Below, piece after piece: positions 38,743 to 49,309 of a stretch of DNA of 64,000 bases (the first letter of the stretch is position 1; each line of letters opens with the position of its first letter). The DNA is from Amylostereum areolatum (taxonomy: Eukaryota > Basidiomycota > Agaricomycetes > Russulales > Stereaceae): contig SAXG01000065.1 of assembly GCA_012932865.1 (NCBI GenBank), positions 186,001 to 250,000 on the forward strand, written 5' to 3'. The translations under genes and the position numbers were made by a program. The notes under the pieces are model-generated. The model was not told the origin of the DNA. It saw only the letters and a list, made by a program, of their open reading frames with translations, and searched no databases.

Positions 38743-38769
38743 GGGGGGGGGGGGGGGGGGGGGGGGGGG
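38743..38769 (+). repeat. 27-nt poly-G tract just after the CreA stop codon
   Basis: Begins 2 nt after TGA (38738-38740). It is the longest homopolymer in the window and would be in the 3' untranslated region of the mRNA. Confidence 0.9.
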
Positions 38770-38974
38770 CGGGTTAATACGTGAGGTTGGAGGGGGATAG
38801 TTTAGATATTTCAGGAGCCCCCGCGCTGGTTTCTTTTTTTTTCTTTTTCGTTGCTTCGGTTCTCGTTTGTTCTGTCTGCACACACACACTCCGCTCATGC
38901 CGCTCATCTCCACTCCCACTCCACTCCACTCGCGACGACGGACGTTGGATGTAATTCACGCGTTCATGTCTTCG

Positions 38975-39064
38975 TCTTCGTTTCTCCGTCTCCGTCTCTC
39001 CGTCTCTCCGTCTTTGTCTTTGTCTTTGTCTCTGTCTCCGTCTCCGTCTCTGTCTCTGTCTCTT
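38975..39064 (+). repeat. pyrimidine microsatellite (TCYGTC)n
   Basis: About fifteen imperfect copies of TCCGTC/TCTGTC/TTTGTC between the CreA stop and the next gene. Confidence 0.8.
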
Positions 39065-39743
39065 TACCTTTTCTTCTGTTCGGTTCGGTACAATACTGTA
39101 CGCACGTGTCGGCCGCTTGCTTTCCCCCCAAGCCCTAGGCTTCGTTAGAGAGGCGGGGGTAGTTGGCACGTATACATCATATATGGCGCATAGATTTTTT
39201 TTTCTGGTTCGTCTTTGGGGCGGTGAGCATAGACCGGACGACTCGAGGCAAGTCGACGATGGATGGGTAGTGGTGGGTGTTGTGACAAGTTGGTGATCAG
39301 CATCAGTATGTGGGAGGTTCGCGTACACCCAGAACGGCTGTGATCTTCTGGTCAGGTCTGCCACGGAGACCAAGTAGGGAGGTTCGAAGGCTGCGCGCAC
39401 GATTAGTGGGAGGCTCTCCCGAGTCCTTCTCACCCCTGCCATGGTTCTTTGATTGGATGGGTGTCGGCCACGGTGATGATACAGGAGCGGGATAAAGAAA
39501 TACATTCATACTTTGGTTCGTGATATCAGTCGGGAAACACATCTACCGAACAAGACGATCTTTGTCTCCCCTTGATTGTCCATGGAGGGTCGTAAGACGG
39601 CCGTTGACACGGTGCCAGAAACCGATACCCGAGTCAAGCTCATGGACACGGCGCTGATAAGATGAATTGTTAGACGCTTAGTCTCTGGAACACAAGGGAT
39701 CGAAGGATACATACAACGAGAGCGATGCGGCAGCAACTTAGCG

Positions 39744-39807
39744 GGATGGTGACAGTCACTCCCGCCTTCGTGTCGGGATGGTGACAGTCACTCCCGCCTT
39801 CGTGTCG
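39744..39807. repeat. tandem repeat, 2 x 32 bp
   Basis: Two identical adjacent 32-bp units beginning CGGGATGGTGACAGTCACTC, with no interruption. Confidence 0.9.
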
Positions 39808-40037
39808 GTGTGCTCTGCGGGTGGGCCTTGAAGAGCTTCTCTAAGAGTGTTTCTATACTGAAGGAGGCAGCCTGAGGTCAATGTCCATTTGCACGTCATA
39901 GGCGTGAAAAACTCACAAGCCTCTCGAAGTTGGCACAGTGCCTTGAAAAGTTTGACTAGACGCAACGGGCGACGCCTCCAGTGGTAAATCCATCCGACGC
40001 TGAATGCGCATCATCAGGCGGATCCTCAGAAAGAAAG

Positions 40038-41309
40038 TCATCTCGTTTTCGCCTTGTCTTTCGGTGCCGTCTGTTTGTCGAGATCCCTCAGACGTTTGTT
40101 TGTTTGCTCCATCGCTGGGGGAGGGGGGGGGGGGGGTCAGAGCTGATAGGTGACAGAGGATCCTTAGAGTAGCAAGACCCAGGCGGATAACGTACCCGTT
40201 AGAGTCCGGAGATGCAGAGTCCAGATTTCGCGTCTCCTCTGACTCCTCTTGGACGTCCGCCTGGATACGAGCTGAGCAATACGAGCTATCGTGCTACAGA
40301 TGAGACGTGAAGACGCTAGACGAAAGCCAAAGCTCACCAGGTCATCCATTCATCCTCGCGAAGACGACTCTTTCCCATCCCCTTGTGACATCGATGACAT
40401 GTTATCATTCGAGCATGCGACGGGTGCTCTTCCTGATATCGCCGCACGACGATGCTCATTTCCATCTTCATTCCACGGTCGATGGTGTCGCTCCACGTAT
40501 CCGGCGTGATCGTAAGCGACTTGTTCTCGCTGATGATTTGTGCGATCTCATACGAGCGCGACTGGACGTACGCCTTTCCCGCCTTGTGTTTGAAGAGCAC
40601 ACACAGTATCTCATGGAACATCTTCTCGAACCGGTCTCCCTCAATTCAATTTCGAAGGCGAATAGGTCGACGGGAAGAAGACGTACCTCCCAAGATTGGC
40701 ACTGATACCAGGGAATGGAAAAGGTGTCCCCGAGCACGTCTGTGAACAATATCGCATCGCGCCTGTCGTTGAAATCCTCTACATTTGCGGGGAAGTTCAA
40801 TTTAAATCTGCAATGGATGAACGTAGCGATATCCAAGGTGATCCATCAAGGGCTGCACCAAGCGTAACAAACACGTACACGATGTTGGACACCATGATGT
40901 TCGTGATTGTGCTCTGACACTCCATGACCCTGGCCTTCGCGGGCCCGATCTTGCTTTGCGCGAAAAATCGCCATCGAAGTTTGGCGACGATTCCCCGAAA
41001 GCCACGTACGCCGCCACCCAGTGTGTGCTCGTAGTCCTGGACAATCTCCGATACACCCCCAAGCGCTCGGCGAAATTCACCCATATCTTCCTCCAGCGCC
41101 TTTGTATACGCAACTTGGTCCTGGCTCTGCAGGTTCTCCTGCGCTTTGACGGCGCATTCGATGACCCGGCTGAACGACCGAATGTACCCGCCAAGCTCCC
41201 GATACTTCGCGGTCGATCCTCGGCTTTCGTCGAGCGCTTTCACGATGTCGAAGGCAAATTCGGCCAGGGACATGATATCACCGATGGCGTTGCAGGTTAT
41301 GAGGACCAT
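40038..41309 (-). CDS. fungal protein with ubiquitin-like-fold domain, paralogue A
   Basis: Starts MVLITCNAIGDIMSLAEF. Exon 1 (41309-40879) encodes an alpha-helical N-terminal region (LDESRGSTAKYREL, VIECAVKAQENL) of the kind found at the head of fungal STAND-like and related proteins. It ends with a probable hydrophobic helix (NIMVSNIV). Exon 2 starts at 40807 (FKLNFPANVEDF, IPWYQCQSWE). Exon 3 begins at about 40624 (KMFHEILCVLFKHKAG, ITPDTW, GMKMEMSIVVRR, CHRCHKGM). This matches my memory of the ubiquitin-like module common in basidiomycete hypothetical proteins, ending in a CxxC pair. Short acidic 3' exons and a basic end (KDKAKTR, stop 40038-40040) follow, with a run of 14 G in an intron at 40123-40136. 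The function is unknown, and the 3' exon joins are less certain than the 5' ones. Confidence 0.6.
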
Positions 41310-41577
41310 TTGGACGTGGGATGGAGGTGGGAGATGGGATGGAGGGATGAAAGTGGGATGTTCAAGGCGGTTACGCCCAAGCACTGGCTTTTATTCGCAA
41401 TGAGGCGTGTGGGACGGGAACGAGGCGGCAGTGGTCTGTGGACCGTGGACTGCCGTCCAGACTGGCATAGCCTGAATATGGTATCGGTACAGCTATTCCG
41501 AAAAAAGGATACGTCCGGCGCTCACTTACAACTATCCAGAAATCTTGAGAAAGTGCGAATCTGGTAGAATCAGACCG
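41310..41577. other. promoter region of ubiquitin-like-fold paralogue A
   Basis: GA-rich leader directly upstream of the start codon. It is similar to the corresponding region above paralogue B (44297-44440), including the shared sequence GGTCTGTGGACCGTGGACTG. Confidence 0.4.
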
Positions 41578-42290
41578 ATGACGCTGCTCTGGCGCTCTCG
41601 ACGTTCGCCGCTCCCGAGCTCACCACGCTCGAGCAGCCATCCGCGGCGCCGAAAACGGAGACCCGCCCCTGTAGCCGCAGATACAAGCTTAAGACGTGTA
41701 TCCTACGTCGCCAACCTCTATGGGGGGGAAGCGCTGTGAGGAGACGGCGTTCCATCCGGGATCCGCCTCCCATAGAGCATGTCCTAATTTTTGGGTCGAT
41801 AGCAGGTCTGCGTAGAGGTCCTCGGCGGCCTTGTCGGGCATAGTGAGAGAGAGGAGAGAGAGGAATGAGAGTGAGAGTGGGTGAGAGGAGTGAAACCGAA
41901 GGAGGTCAGGACCTTTATGGGCTTGTGTGACCTGGGGCAGAGACCTGAGGGCACTGGTCAGCGGCTGGCAGAGTAGCACTGCCCGCGACAAAGGTCGTCG
42001 TGGATGGCGAAGGAGGGTTGGCGATGATCGACGAAGACGCGAAGTTGCACCGCGAACTGCCGCACTCAGACTTGGGCGCCTCAATTCCAAAGGACTTCGA
42101 TCGGGTCCCACAGCCTTTTCGAGCGCTTATAGGTGCATATGACAGCCGCACGGCTTACCCCGGTGTTGGCATTGGGAAGGAAGAGAAGAAGGAAGTCGAG
42201 GTAGTGGGCGTTGAGAGAGTGTGGGTGGTGGGGGAGGACCGAGAAGGCATGGGCGTGGTATTGCCAAGGTTTAGCGAGGAAGAGGTGGGG
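41578..42290 (+). pseudogene. decayed fragment of the CreA-like gene 3' part
   Basis: Two blocks match exon 3 of the CreA-like gene in the same order and strand. At 41578-41636, LALSTFAAPELTTLEQ resembles LAALSTLATSELLALEQ (about 68% of bases identical over 57). At 42165-42290, GKEEKKEVEVVGVE and VVLPRFSE resemble GRKEKEEVEAVGVG and VALPGFSE. The zinc-finger exons and most of the intervening 1.1 kb are missing, and the middle holds an unrelated minus-strand fragment. No continuous frame exists. Confidence 0.6.
41689..41841 (-). pseudogene. truncated 5' end of an unrecognised basidiomycete gene
   Basis: A 50-codon ORF begins MPDKAAEDLYADLL and continues GHALWEADPGWNA and PPIEVGDVGY before a stop. 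This resembles the N-terminus of a large basidiomycete family of unknown function whose members begin with a GxxLW(E/D)PDP motif followed by IGDVGY (from memory, not searched). A pyrimidine-rich leader and a CATAAAGG element (about 41,910 on the plus strand) lie upstream. The rest of the gene is absent, so this is a 5' fragment lying between the two CreA-like blocks. Confidence 0.4.
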
Positions 42291-43036
42291 AAGAGGGAAA
42301 GATGCGTTGAATATTTGAGTAGTCGGAACCCAGGCCCCGCTGCTAGAGTCTTCTTGTCGTTTCGGCGCTTCGTTCGAGCGAACGGGTTATAGGAGGAGGA
42401 GGTGCTGGTTGTAAAGGATCCCGAAGACGTGCGTCGTCGATGTTGGAATTTGGTTCAGATCACCAACACTGCGCTGGTACGTGAATTTGGGTGTATGGCC
42501 GGATGGGTATCATGGTATAGCACCCGTGACGCACCAACATCGTACAGCGCGGCTACAGAAGGACGAGTCGGACATCGAGGACCTAAGTTTTGATTCAGTT
42601 CTCCTCCCCTCCTCCTTCTTCCGAGCGTCCTGTTTGAAAGGAACGTCTGCGGGACCGTGATCGTTATTCCAAACACTACCCTCGGCTTTCGGTGGCTGCG
42701 TTCATGGCGCGCTCAGACCAGACTCCGCACGAATGGGTAGGCTTCTGCTGCTGCTGCATTCCTGGCCGGTGTCTGGTTGCGACCGCGCCCTTCTCCAATG
42801 ACCTGGCCATCCACTTTGCAGGCGATGTCAGCTTGATCTCCTGCTATTCACAGGGCGCTACTTACGAATGGCCTGAGCGATGTGTAACCTTGCATGTGGA
42901 GGCCCGCTGGTTGTGTCACTCCACGAAAAGAGATGTGTTCGCCGGGTGTAATTCAGTAATGAGGAGAGCATCCAGACGTCATCGAGCACTTCTTTATCTC
43001 GGGTCAACGTCACCACGCGAACCTTGCGAAAGAAAA
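42291..43036. other. intergenic, no gene supported
   Basis: Only short ORFs without domains. Some 3'-flank similarity to paralogue A is expected from the duplication, but I could not trace it clearly. Confidence 0.35.
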
Positions 43037-44296
43037 TCATCTCGTCTTTTCTTTGTCTCTCGATGCGGTCAGGCATTTGTACACTGGAAGAAAATTTAGA
43101 GTCGTTGAAGATGGAGGACCGATACGAGGGGCCAGGAAGCTGACGTACCTTTCGGACGAAGAAGAGTCCGAGCTGTGCCCGGTCGATGTCTGGTCTGACT
43201 CTTCTTCAACGTCCACAGTCTCAGGCTGGTCGCCCATCTGCAGGCGAGCTGAGCAATACGAGCTATCGCGTGGCAAATGAGACGCAAAGACAGCCCCGAA
43301 GACAGCCAAAGCTCACCAGGTCATCCATTCGTCGCGGTAGTGGCGACTGCGACACCGAGTCTGCTTCATCTCCTTGTGGCATCGAAGACACCTAACCGTC
43401 CTCCCAGTCTGGCCCTCCTCTTCAGACCGCCGCACGATGACACTCATTTCCACCCTCATCCCACGCCGGACGGTGACGTCCCATGCCTCCGGTGTGATCC
43501 CAAGCGACTTGCTCATACTGACAATTTGTGCGATCTCATACAAGCGCGACTGGACGTACGTCTTGCCCGCTTTACCTTTGAAGAGGACGCATAATATTCC
43601 ATGGAACATCTTCTCGAACCCGTCTCCATTAATTTCGGAGGCAAATAGATCGGCGAGAAGAAGGCGCACCTCCCAAGATTGACACTGATACCAGGGGATG
43701 GACAAGGTGTCCCCGAGCACGTCCGTCAACCAGATCGCATCGCGACTGTCGCTGAAATCCTCTACGTTGGCTGGGAGGCTCGATTTGAATCTGCAACGAA
43801 GCAATGTCCATTGTCAATGGGATTGGCGGCGAAGGCTCTACAAGATGCTCACAAACACGTACACGATATTCGAGACCATGATGTTCGTGATGATGCTCTG
43901 ACACTCCATTATCCTGGCCTTCGCGGGCCCGATCTTGCTTCGCGTGAAAAATTGCCATCGAAGTTTGGCGACGATTCCCCGAAATCCGCGTGCGCCCCCG
44001 CCGAGCGTGTGCTCGTATTGCTGCACAATCTCCGATACATCCCCAAGCGCTCGGCGAAATTTGCCCATCCCTTGCTCCAGCGCCTTCGTATACGCGACCT
44101 GGTCCTGGCTCTGTGGCAGGTTCTCCTGCGCTTTCGCGGCGCATTCGATGACCTGGCTGAACGACCGAAAGTCGTCGCAGAGCTCCCGATAGTTCGCGGT
44201 CGAGCCCCGGCTTTCGTCGAGCGCTTTCACGATGTTGTAGGCGAATTCAGCCAGGGACATGATATCGCCGACAGCGTTGCAGGTTATGGGGACCAT
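43037..44296 (-). CDS. fungal protein with ubiquitin-like-fold domain, paralogue B
   Basis: Close relative of the gene at 40038-41309 with the same start (MVPITCNAVGDIMSLAEF), helical N-terminal region, membrane-like segment (NIMVSNIV) and first intron donor (GTACGT). The ubiquitin-like part follows (FKSSLPANVEDF, IPWYQCQSWE, then after an intron KMFHGILCVLFKGKAG, SLGITPEAW, GMRVEMSVIVRR) and ends with CLRCHKEM. The 3' exons encode an acidic serine-rich tail (VDVEEESDQTSTG, SSDSSSSE), and a basic end (SRDKEKTR) matches KDKAKTR of paralogue A. No break was seen in the main exons. Function unknown. Confidence 0.6.
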
Positions 44297-45520
44297 TTGA
44301 TGGCCAGGAGGGAGGGAGGTGGGATGAAGGGGATGAAGGTGGGACGGTCAAGGCGGTTGCGCCTAGTCTCCGTGGCTGACCTTACCAGGGAACGTGGCTG
44401 TAACGGTCTGTGGACCGTGGACTGCTGTCAAGACCAGCATAGCCGGGAGATGGAAGGCAGACGTGGCGGCGTGCATATAGTATTAGCTACTTCCGAAAAG
44501 AAAACACGCCCGGCGCCTACTGACTTGAGGGGATAATCGATAAGTACCTAAGTAGCCCCAAAGTAGCCCTTGGAACGGCACGGGCGAGTTGCAGGGGCCA
44601 ACGAGCGCTGTCGATACCCTCCCTCGGTGTCCATCCGCGCCTGTTCGCGTGGGGAAAGAGAAAAGGCGGGCTAGTCAAGTCCATCGTGTGGGGGGCTTGG
44701 ATCATCGCTTGGACGTTCATGGCTGTTGCGCGTGGCGAGTCTTGTCTTTTTCCTGCTGGCGGTGGCGATAGGGAGATGGGAGTGGAGGGAAGTGGGGAGT
44801 CACGACGCGACGACCTTGGACCCAGGTCTCAGGTAGCATTCGTAAGGCGTACTAGCACGCGTGGTGTTGTGCATATTATGCGAAAGATGGGGAGAGCGAA
44901 GAGAAGGCGGTATTAGGAGAGTATGTGGATACAGAAAAAGTTCATGTTGCTCGTGGGGAGGCTGGAGCGAGGACATCCATGGCCATGGTCGGATCCCGAG
45001 GTTACGTTCAGCGGGGCCACGAAATGCGCTGGGCTTGCCGGCGGATATCGAAGCCTATTGAACGGTGCCGCCGCCTCGCTTTTCCTTCCTCTCCATGCAC
45101 CATGTACTATGGTGCTTCGGTGCTTGTCATTCCATGTTCATCGAATCATCATCCTCTTGCGTATAAGCAGATCAACGCCCGTGGCTCCTACCCTCCCCCC
45201 TCTTCGCTTCACATTTACTGGTGCTGGACTCATTTCGCGAGCGACAGACTGCGACGTATAGGTAACGTAAAATAGGTCTCGACGTCGTCTTTGCTTCTTA
45301 CCACACCCATTCGTCATAAGGCCTAAGGATGCATCGTGGTGACTCGAAGGTCAACTTGTATCCAACGGTCCCACACTGGAGTCTATGTAAAGCCTCCCGC
45401 CGGTGGGTGTGTCCCCGTACGTGGAGTCGTGTGATGCTCCTCTCCTGGCGCCTGACCTTACGTGCCCTCATACTTATAACGCACAGGCTGTTCCCCCAAC
45501 GGTAATCTTCACACCACACG
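44297..45520. other. intergenic, no gene supported
   Basis: The left part (to about 44,510) is the promoter region of paralogue B and resembles the 5' flank of paralogue A. The remainder has only short ORFs. Confidence 0.4.
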
Positions 45521-47944
45521 ATGTCTTTGCGTATGATCGTCCACATCCTTGCATCAATCGCTTTTCCTTTTGCGTCGACCGTCCAGGCCCAAACCATAGA
45601 TGCTCTCGTGGTAAACACAACCGCGGGTGCTTTTCGCGGCGTGGCCGTGGCGAACGGGACGGAGCGCTGGCTGGGGATTCCGTTCGTGCAACCTCCGCTC
45701 GGGGAGCTACGCTTCAAGGCGCCGGTGGCCATCGTCGAACCTGCAGAGGGCGTGCGTAACGCCACGTCGTTTGGGAACGCGTGCCCCCAGCCGCCAGCTG
45801 CGTCGCTCGGAGCCCCCGTGGGCGAAAGCTGCTTGTTCTTGAACGTACATGCGGGTCGACCGAGTTGTACTGTGTTGTTCTGACGTCGATTATCTGCAGG
45901 TGTGGCGACCAGCGGGGACGGCGCCCGACGCGGAGTTGCCTGTGCTGTTTTGGATACATGTAAGTTGCCGACAATGTCTGGAAGCGCTGGATTCTGAACC
46001 AACTTCACTACGTACTAGGGTGGATTTTGGATGACTGGGTACCCCCCGTGTTTCTTCATACGCAAGCTGATCTGAAATCAATCCGACACAGAGCGTCGTC
46101 CGACCATGCGTTCGACCCGACTCGTAAGCCGACCCTTCTACGCTTGAAATACATCCTTATACACTACCTAGGCATCATCCAACGCAGTGTAAACACCAGT
46201 CAGCCCATCATTTTTGTTTCTGCGTATGTTTTTCTTTGGGATAATGCGATACGGATCCTGACGGCGCTATACAGAAACTATAGGCTCAATACGTTCGGCT
46301 TCGTCTGTGACATCCCTACTTTCTATCTCTACTCATCATGATTGACGAGGGTATCAATAGCTCGCGAGTACGAATGTGGATGGTGCGGATCTCAACGCGG
46401 GGTTCTTGGATACCAAGGCCGCACTCGAGTTCGTCCAGGATAACGCGGCGGCCTTCGGGGGCGATCCATCAAAGGTGTGGAAACTGTTCGGTGAATCGAA
46501 AGTTTGACTGAGAATTATGTCGTAGGTGACCATATGGGGCCAGGTACTTATGAATCGGAGTCCAAGCTCTAGTGAATCTCAGGCACTCACGCGCCCAACT
46601 TCTAGTCTGCAGGAGGGGGAACGGTAGAGACACAGGTGCTCTATGCGTCAGGAAGACCGCTCTTTAGAGGCGCAATCATGGACTCTTCGTCGGGACCATT
46701 GTAGGTTGCTTTATATCTGCTGGTGTGGCATCCTGGTCGGCTGAAGCGTGGAAACGGTCCTTTAGCAAAACCTCGCCAACTCCAGATGTATACGACAGGC
46801 CAAATGGGACGTATACCCTTCTCACGACGGCGGTAGGGTGTCCTACCTCTGGCCCGGCGTCGCTTGCTTGTCTTCAAAATGCGACGTTTGACGTAAGTCC
46901 TAGCCTATAGATATACCCGTCGTCGCAACACTCGCTGACATGTATACGCTGAAGTCTCTTATGAACGCTAGTAACGTGATGATCCAATCAACGCTCAACG
47001 AGCAGATCTGGGAGCCCGCAGTGGGCCCACCGGGAACGTTCCTTCCAGAAAGGTCGTCAGCCCGCATTGCTAGTGGAAATTTCTCCCATGTACCCCTCAT
47101 CGCTGGGTCGAACGTGCGTTATCGTTGGAACCGTTTAGCCGCTCACCCGATTCACGTCCTTGCTCCAGCTCAACGACGGCTCTATCTTCGCGACCAGCTT
47201 GCGCAACAAGAACCTCACGGGCGCGGCGCAAGACTCCGCGTTCGACGCGTTCATGCTTGCTTCGCTGATAGACACGACACAGGTGACGCCGGATGTGCTA
47301 GCGAAGCTGCACGCCGTGTATCCTGAGAACGATACGTCGCTCGGGGCGCCGTTCAACACCGGAGACTCGCTGTTCGATCGCGGGTCGGCCTTCTATGGGG
47401 ACGATGCATACACGGCGTCGAGGCGAAGGTTCTTGGGAAGTGCTTCTGGACTGCAAAAAACATGGGGGTATTTCTTTAAGGAGTTCTTGCCGGGGGGAAA
47501 CCCAGGCCTAGGAGGTGCGCTGTGGTCTATTCCATGTTTTGCGTCGCGCGGACGGCTAAGTCGATGTTATAGTGCCACACGGATCGGAGCTGGGTTTGTT
47601 GTTCGGGCCCGTTCAGGCCGCAGAAGAGCTTGAGTTTGCCAATACGTTTCTGGACTTCTACCTCAATTTCATCAACGATCTCGATCCTGGCTGTGAGTGT
47701 CTCCTTCTTGCCTGCAAGGACGACCTCCCGCTGATTGAGGGTTATCGGTATAGCTGCATGGTCTCTGTATACACCCGAAAACAAACAGGTGTTACAGCTC
47801 ATGAGAGGGAATACCACGATGATTCCGGATGGTGAGTTTTCCTGATTATTCAAGGATCATACTAACAGGGTTGCTGTAGATTTCTTCAGCGAGCGGTTGG
47901 ACCTGCTCAACTCGCAGCAAGTGCTCGACGCGTTTGAACGTTGA
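45521..47944 (+). CDS. secreted type-B carboxylesterase / lipase
   Basis: Alpha/beta-hydrolase of the carboxylesterase type B family. The N-terminus has a hydrophobic signal peptide (MSLRMIVHILASIAF, cleavage near VQAQT). The family blocks follow in order: GAFRGVAVANGTERWLGIPF, VGESCLFLN, the oxyanion region after HGGFWMTG, FVSANYRLNTFGF, NVDGADLNAGFLDTKAALEF, FGGDPSKVTIWGQ and SAGG. The nucleophile serine codon (46606-46608) is the first codon after an intron that splits GQ from SAGG. The C-terminal His is in VPHGSELGLLFG, and the protein ends LQLMRGNTTMIPDDFF and LNSQQVLDAFER with TGA at 47942-47944. About twelve small exons are needed. The join between FINDLDPG and VLQLMRG is uncertain and may involve an 8-nt exon near 47750. 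The substrate is not deducible. Confidence 0.82.
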
Positions 47945-48044
47945 TCATTACACTCCCGGTTTGTCACGCAAAGTAGGAATGTTGATTCAATATGACGGAA
48001 TGAAACATCGCTCGACGACAGAGTGAGGATCTGCCATTGGAATG
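47945..48044. other. 3' flank of the carboxylesterase gene
   Basis: Short non-coding stretch up to the retroposed insert. Confidence 0.4.
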
Positions 48045-48057
48045 AATCTTGGTGAAG
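48045..48057. repeat. left target-site duplication of the poly(A) insert
   Basis: AATCTTGGTGAAG, identical to 48261-48273. Confidence 0.7.
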
Positions 48058-48260
48058 CCCAGTAGTCTCGACCCTACAGCAACCCAGCCAGACTCGCCCC
48101 ATGTCTCCTGGGGCCAAAGTAGCACTCGGAATCTCGGGACCCCCTCAGTGGACCCAGGGACTACCGCTACATATTATACACGTACTGTACGAGGTGTTAC
48201 ATAGGGTTCTGCTACCCTCAAATACGATAAACTGGAAGAAAAAAAAAAAAAAAAAAAAAA
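48058..48260 (+). mobile_element. short retroposed insert with poly(A) tail
   Basis: About 180 bp of sequence followed by a run of A (48239-48262 including the first bases of the repeat) lies between two exact 13-bp copies of AATCTTGGTGAAG. A 3' poly(A) tail plus a 13-bp target duplication is the signature of LINE-type reverse transcription at the target. No clear RNA polymerase III A/B boxes were seen. The insert keeps one frame open over most of its length (from 48101), so it may be the 3' end of a LINE or of an mRNA rather than a SINE. Its source is unknown. Confidence 0.6.
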
Positions 48261-48273
48261 AATCTTGGTGAAG
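48261..48273. repeat. right target-site duplication of the poly(A) insert
   Basis: AATCTTGGTGAAG directly after the A tail. Confidence 0.7.
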
Positions 48274-48698
48274 GGAGAGGCACTGCTTCATTTTCAGGTT
48301 CATGTTCGTCAGGAACTCTAGAAACGGAGCCCGGATCTGTTGGCCCGGCTCTCGACTTTTCGAACAACTTCTCAGGTGGCTATTCCCATGGGCTTTCCGA
48401 AGGCCGCCAACTCGAATGAGCACGCGTGCTGTCGCGACCGTCTCGGGGCCCGTCTCTCGCCGTGTTTCATGCCAGTGACGCTGTAGATCTAGGGTCATAC
48501 TAATGGTGTTCGGGAAAACCTCAGTTTCGAATAAAATCACCGGGAATGGCGACCTCAGGAGCTGGGCCGTGAACGCGTGAAGGCTGAACGTGCTTGTCAG
48601 CACACCCTGGACTCAGCAATGCATAGTAACATCCGGTCAATATACCCCCTGGCGCTCTTGCTCTACTCAGCGCTTTATCCACCATTTCTTTTGTTTTG
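48274..48698. other. intergenic, upstream of the small secreted protein gene
   Basis: No coding signal. It contains the distal promoter of the gene at 48774. Confidence 0.4.
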
Positions 48699-48705
48699 TA
48701 TAAAA
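48699..48705 (+). promoter_or_regulatory. TATA box of the small secreted protein gene
   Basis: TATAAAA lies 75 nt upstream of the start codon, followed by a short C/T-rich leader. This arrangement suggests strong, inducible expression. Confidence 0.65.
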
Positions 48706-48773
48706 GAGCAGGGAGTCCAAGCCCGGTCCAAGCCATACCGTTCGAATTCGTCTAACCGTCCTTCAGACTCGAC

Positions 48774-49309
48774 ATGAAGTTCCTCGCTCTGCTCGCCGCC
48801 TTCGCCACCGGGGCTCTCGCACAGACCATTGCGATTGGATATCCCACGAATGGGACTTCCATCTCCGCCGGTACCAACACTGTGGAGGTCGATCGACCTG
48901 TAAGTTTCGTTGCTACTCGCGGCGAGGAAATGTACTCACAGTTGCGCAGGACACGTTGACCGGTTCGCAGGAGATTGCGATCGTCATCGCCATCGTCCCG
49001 TGCAACGCGGACGGCTCGTGTCCCAACCCCGTCGATCGTCTGGGCACGGTGCTGTACACCGGCTCCTTCGACCCCGAGTTCCCCGCTTTCCCCGCGCCGC
49101 GAAACGTACCTCAGCAGAATTTCACGGTCACGATCCCCGACTCGCTCTCGGGCGAGAAAGCCCTCCTCAGTGTGGTGCACTTTTCTCTCGTTGGGGTAAG
49201 TGGCCTGATTTGTGAGCATATGATGGAGGGCCTCTGACCGACATCGTGATTATAGGCCAGTCCCCAGCCACTTTTCGAGATCAAAGATGTGACGGTAAAT
49301 GTGGAATGA
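48774..49309 (+). CDS. small secreted protein of unknown function
   Basis: Three exons (48774-48899, 48950-49195, 49256-49309) join in phase 0 to 141 residues. A classic signal peptide (MKFLALLAAFATGALAQ) is followed by a beta-sandwich-like sequence beginning TIAIGYPTNGTSISAG and containing DTLTGSQEIAIVIAIVPC, NFTVTIPDSLSGEKALL and VVHFSLVG, ending KDVTVNVE. The pattern matches a family of about 140-150-residue secreted agaricomycete proteins that I recognise by shape but cannot name. Two cysteines (VPC, GSC) could form one disulphide. There is a strong TATA box and no nearby gene in the same orientation closer than ARP6. Function unknown; an extracellular or wall-associated role is inference. 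Confidence 0.8.

Larger units (their letters stand above)
38770..40037. other. intergenic, no gene supported
   Basis: Holds the probable CreA 3' untranslated region, a pyrimidine microsatellite and a 2 x 32 bp repeat. A minus-strand ORF at 39965-39756 has some helical character but no recognised domain and runs through the 32-bp repeat. Confidence 0.4.

Noticed and set aside
38774..39505. 243-codon minus-strand ORF
   Set aside because: Its centre is an Arg/Gln run produced by the antisense of the TCYGTC microsatellite.
39756..39965. Minus-strand ORF through the 2 x 32 bp repeat as a gene
   Set aside because: It has no domain, no convincing splice partner, and part of it is the direct repeat.
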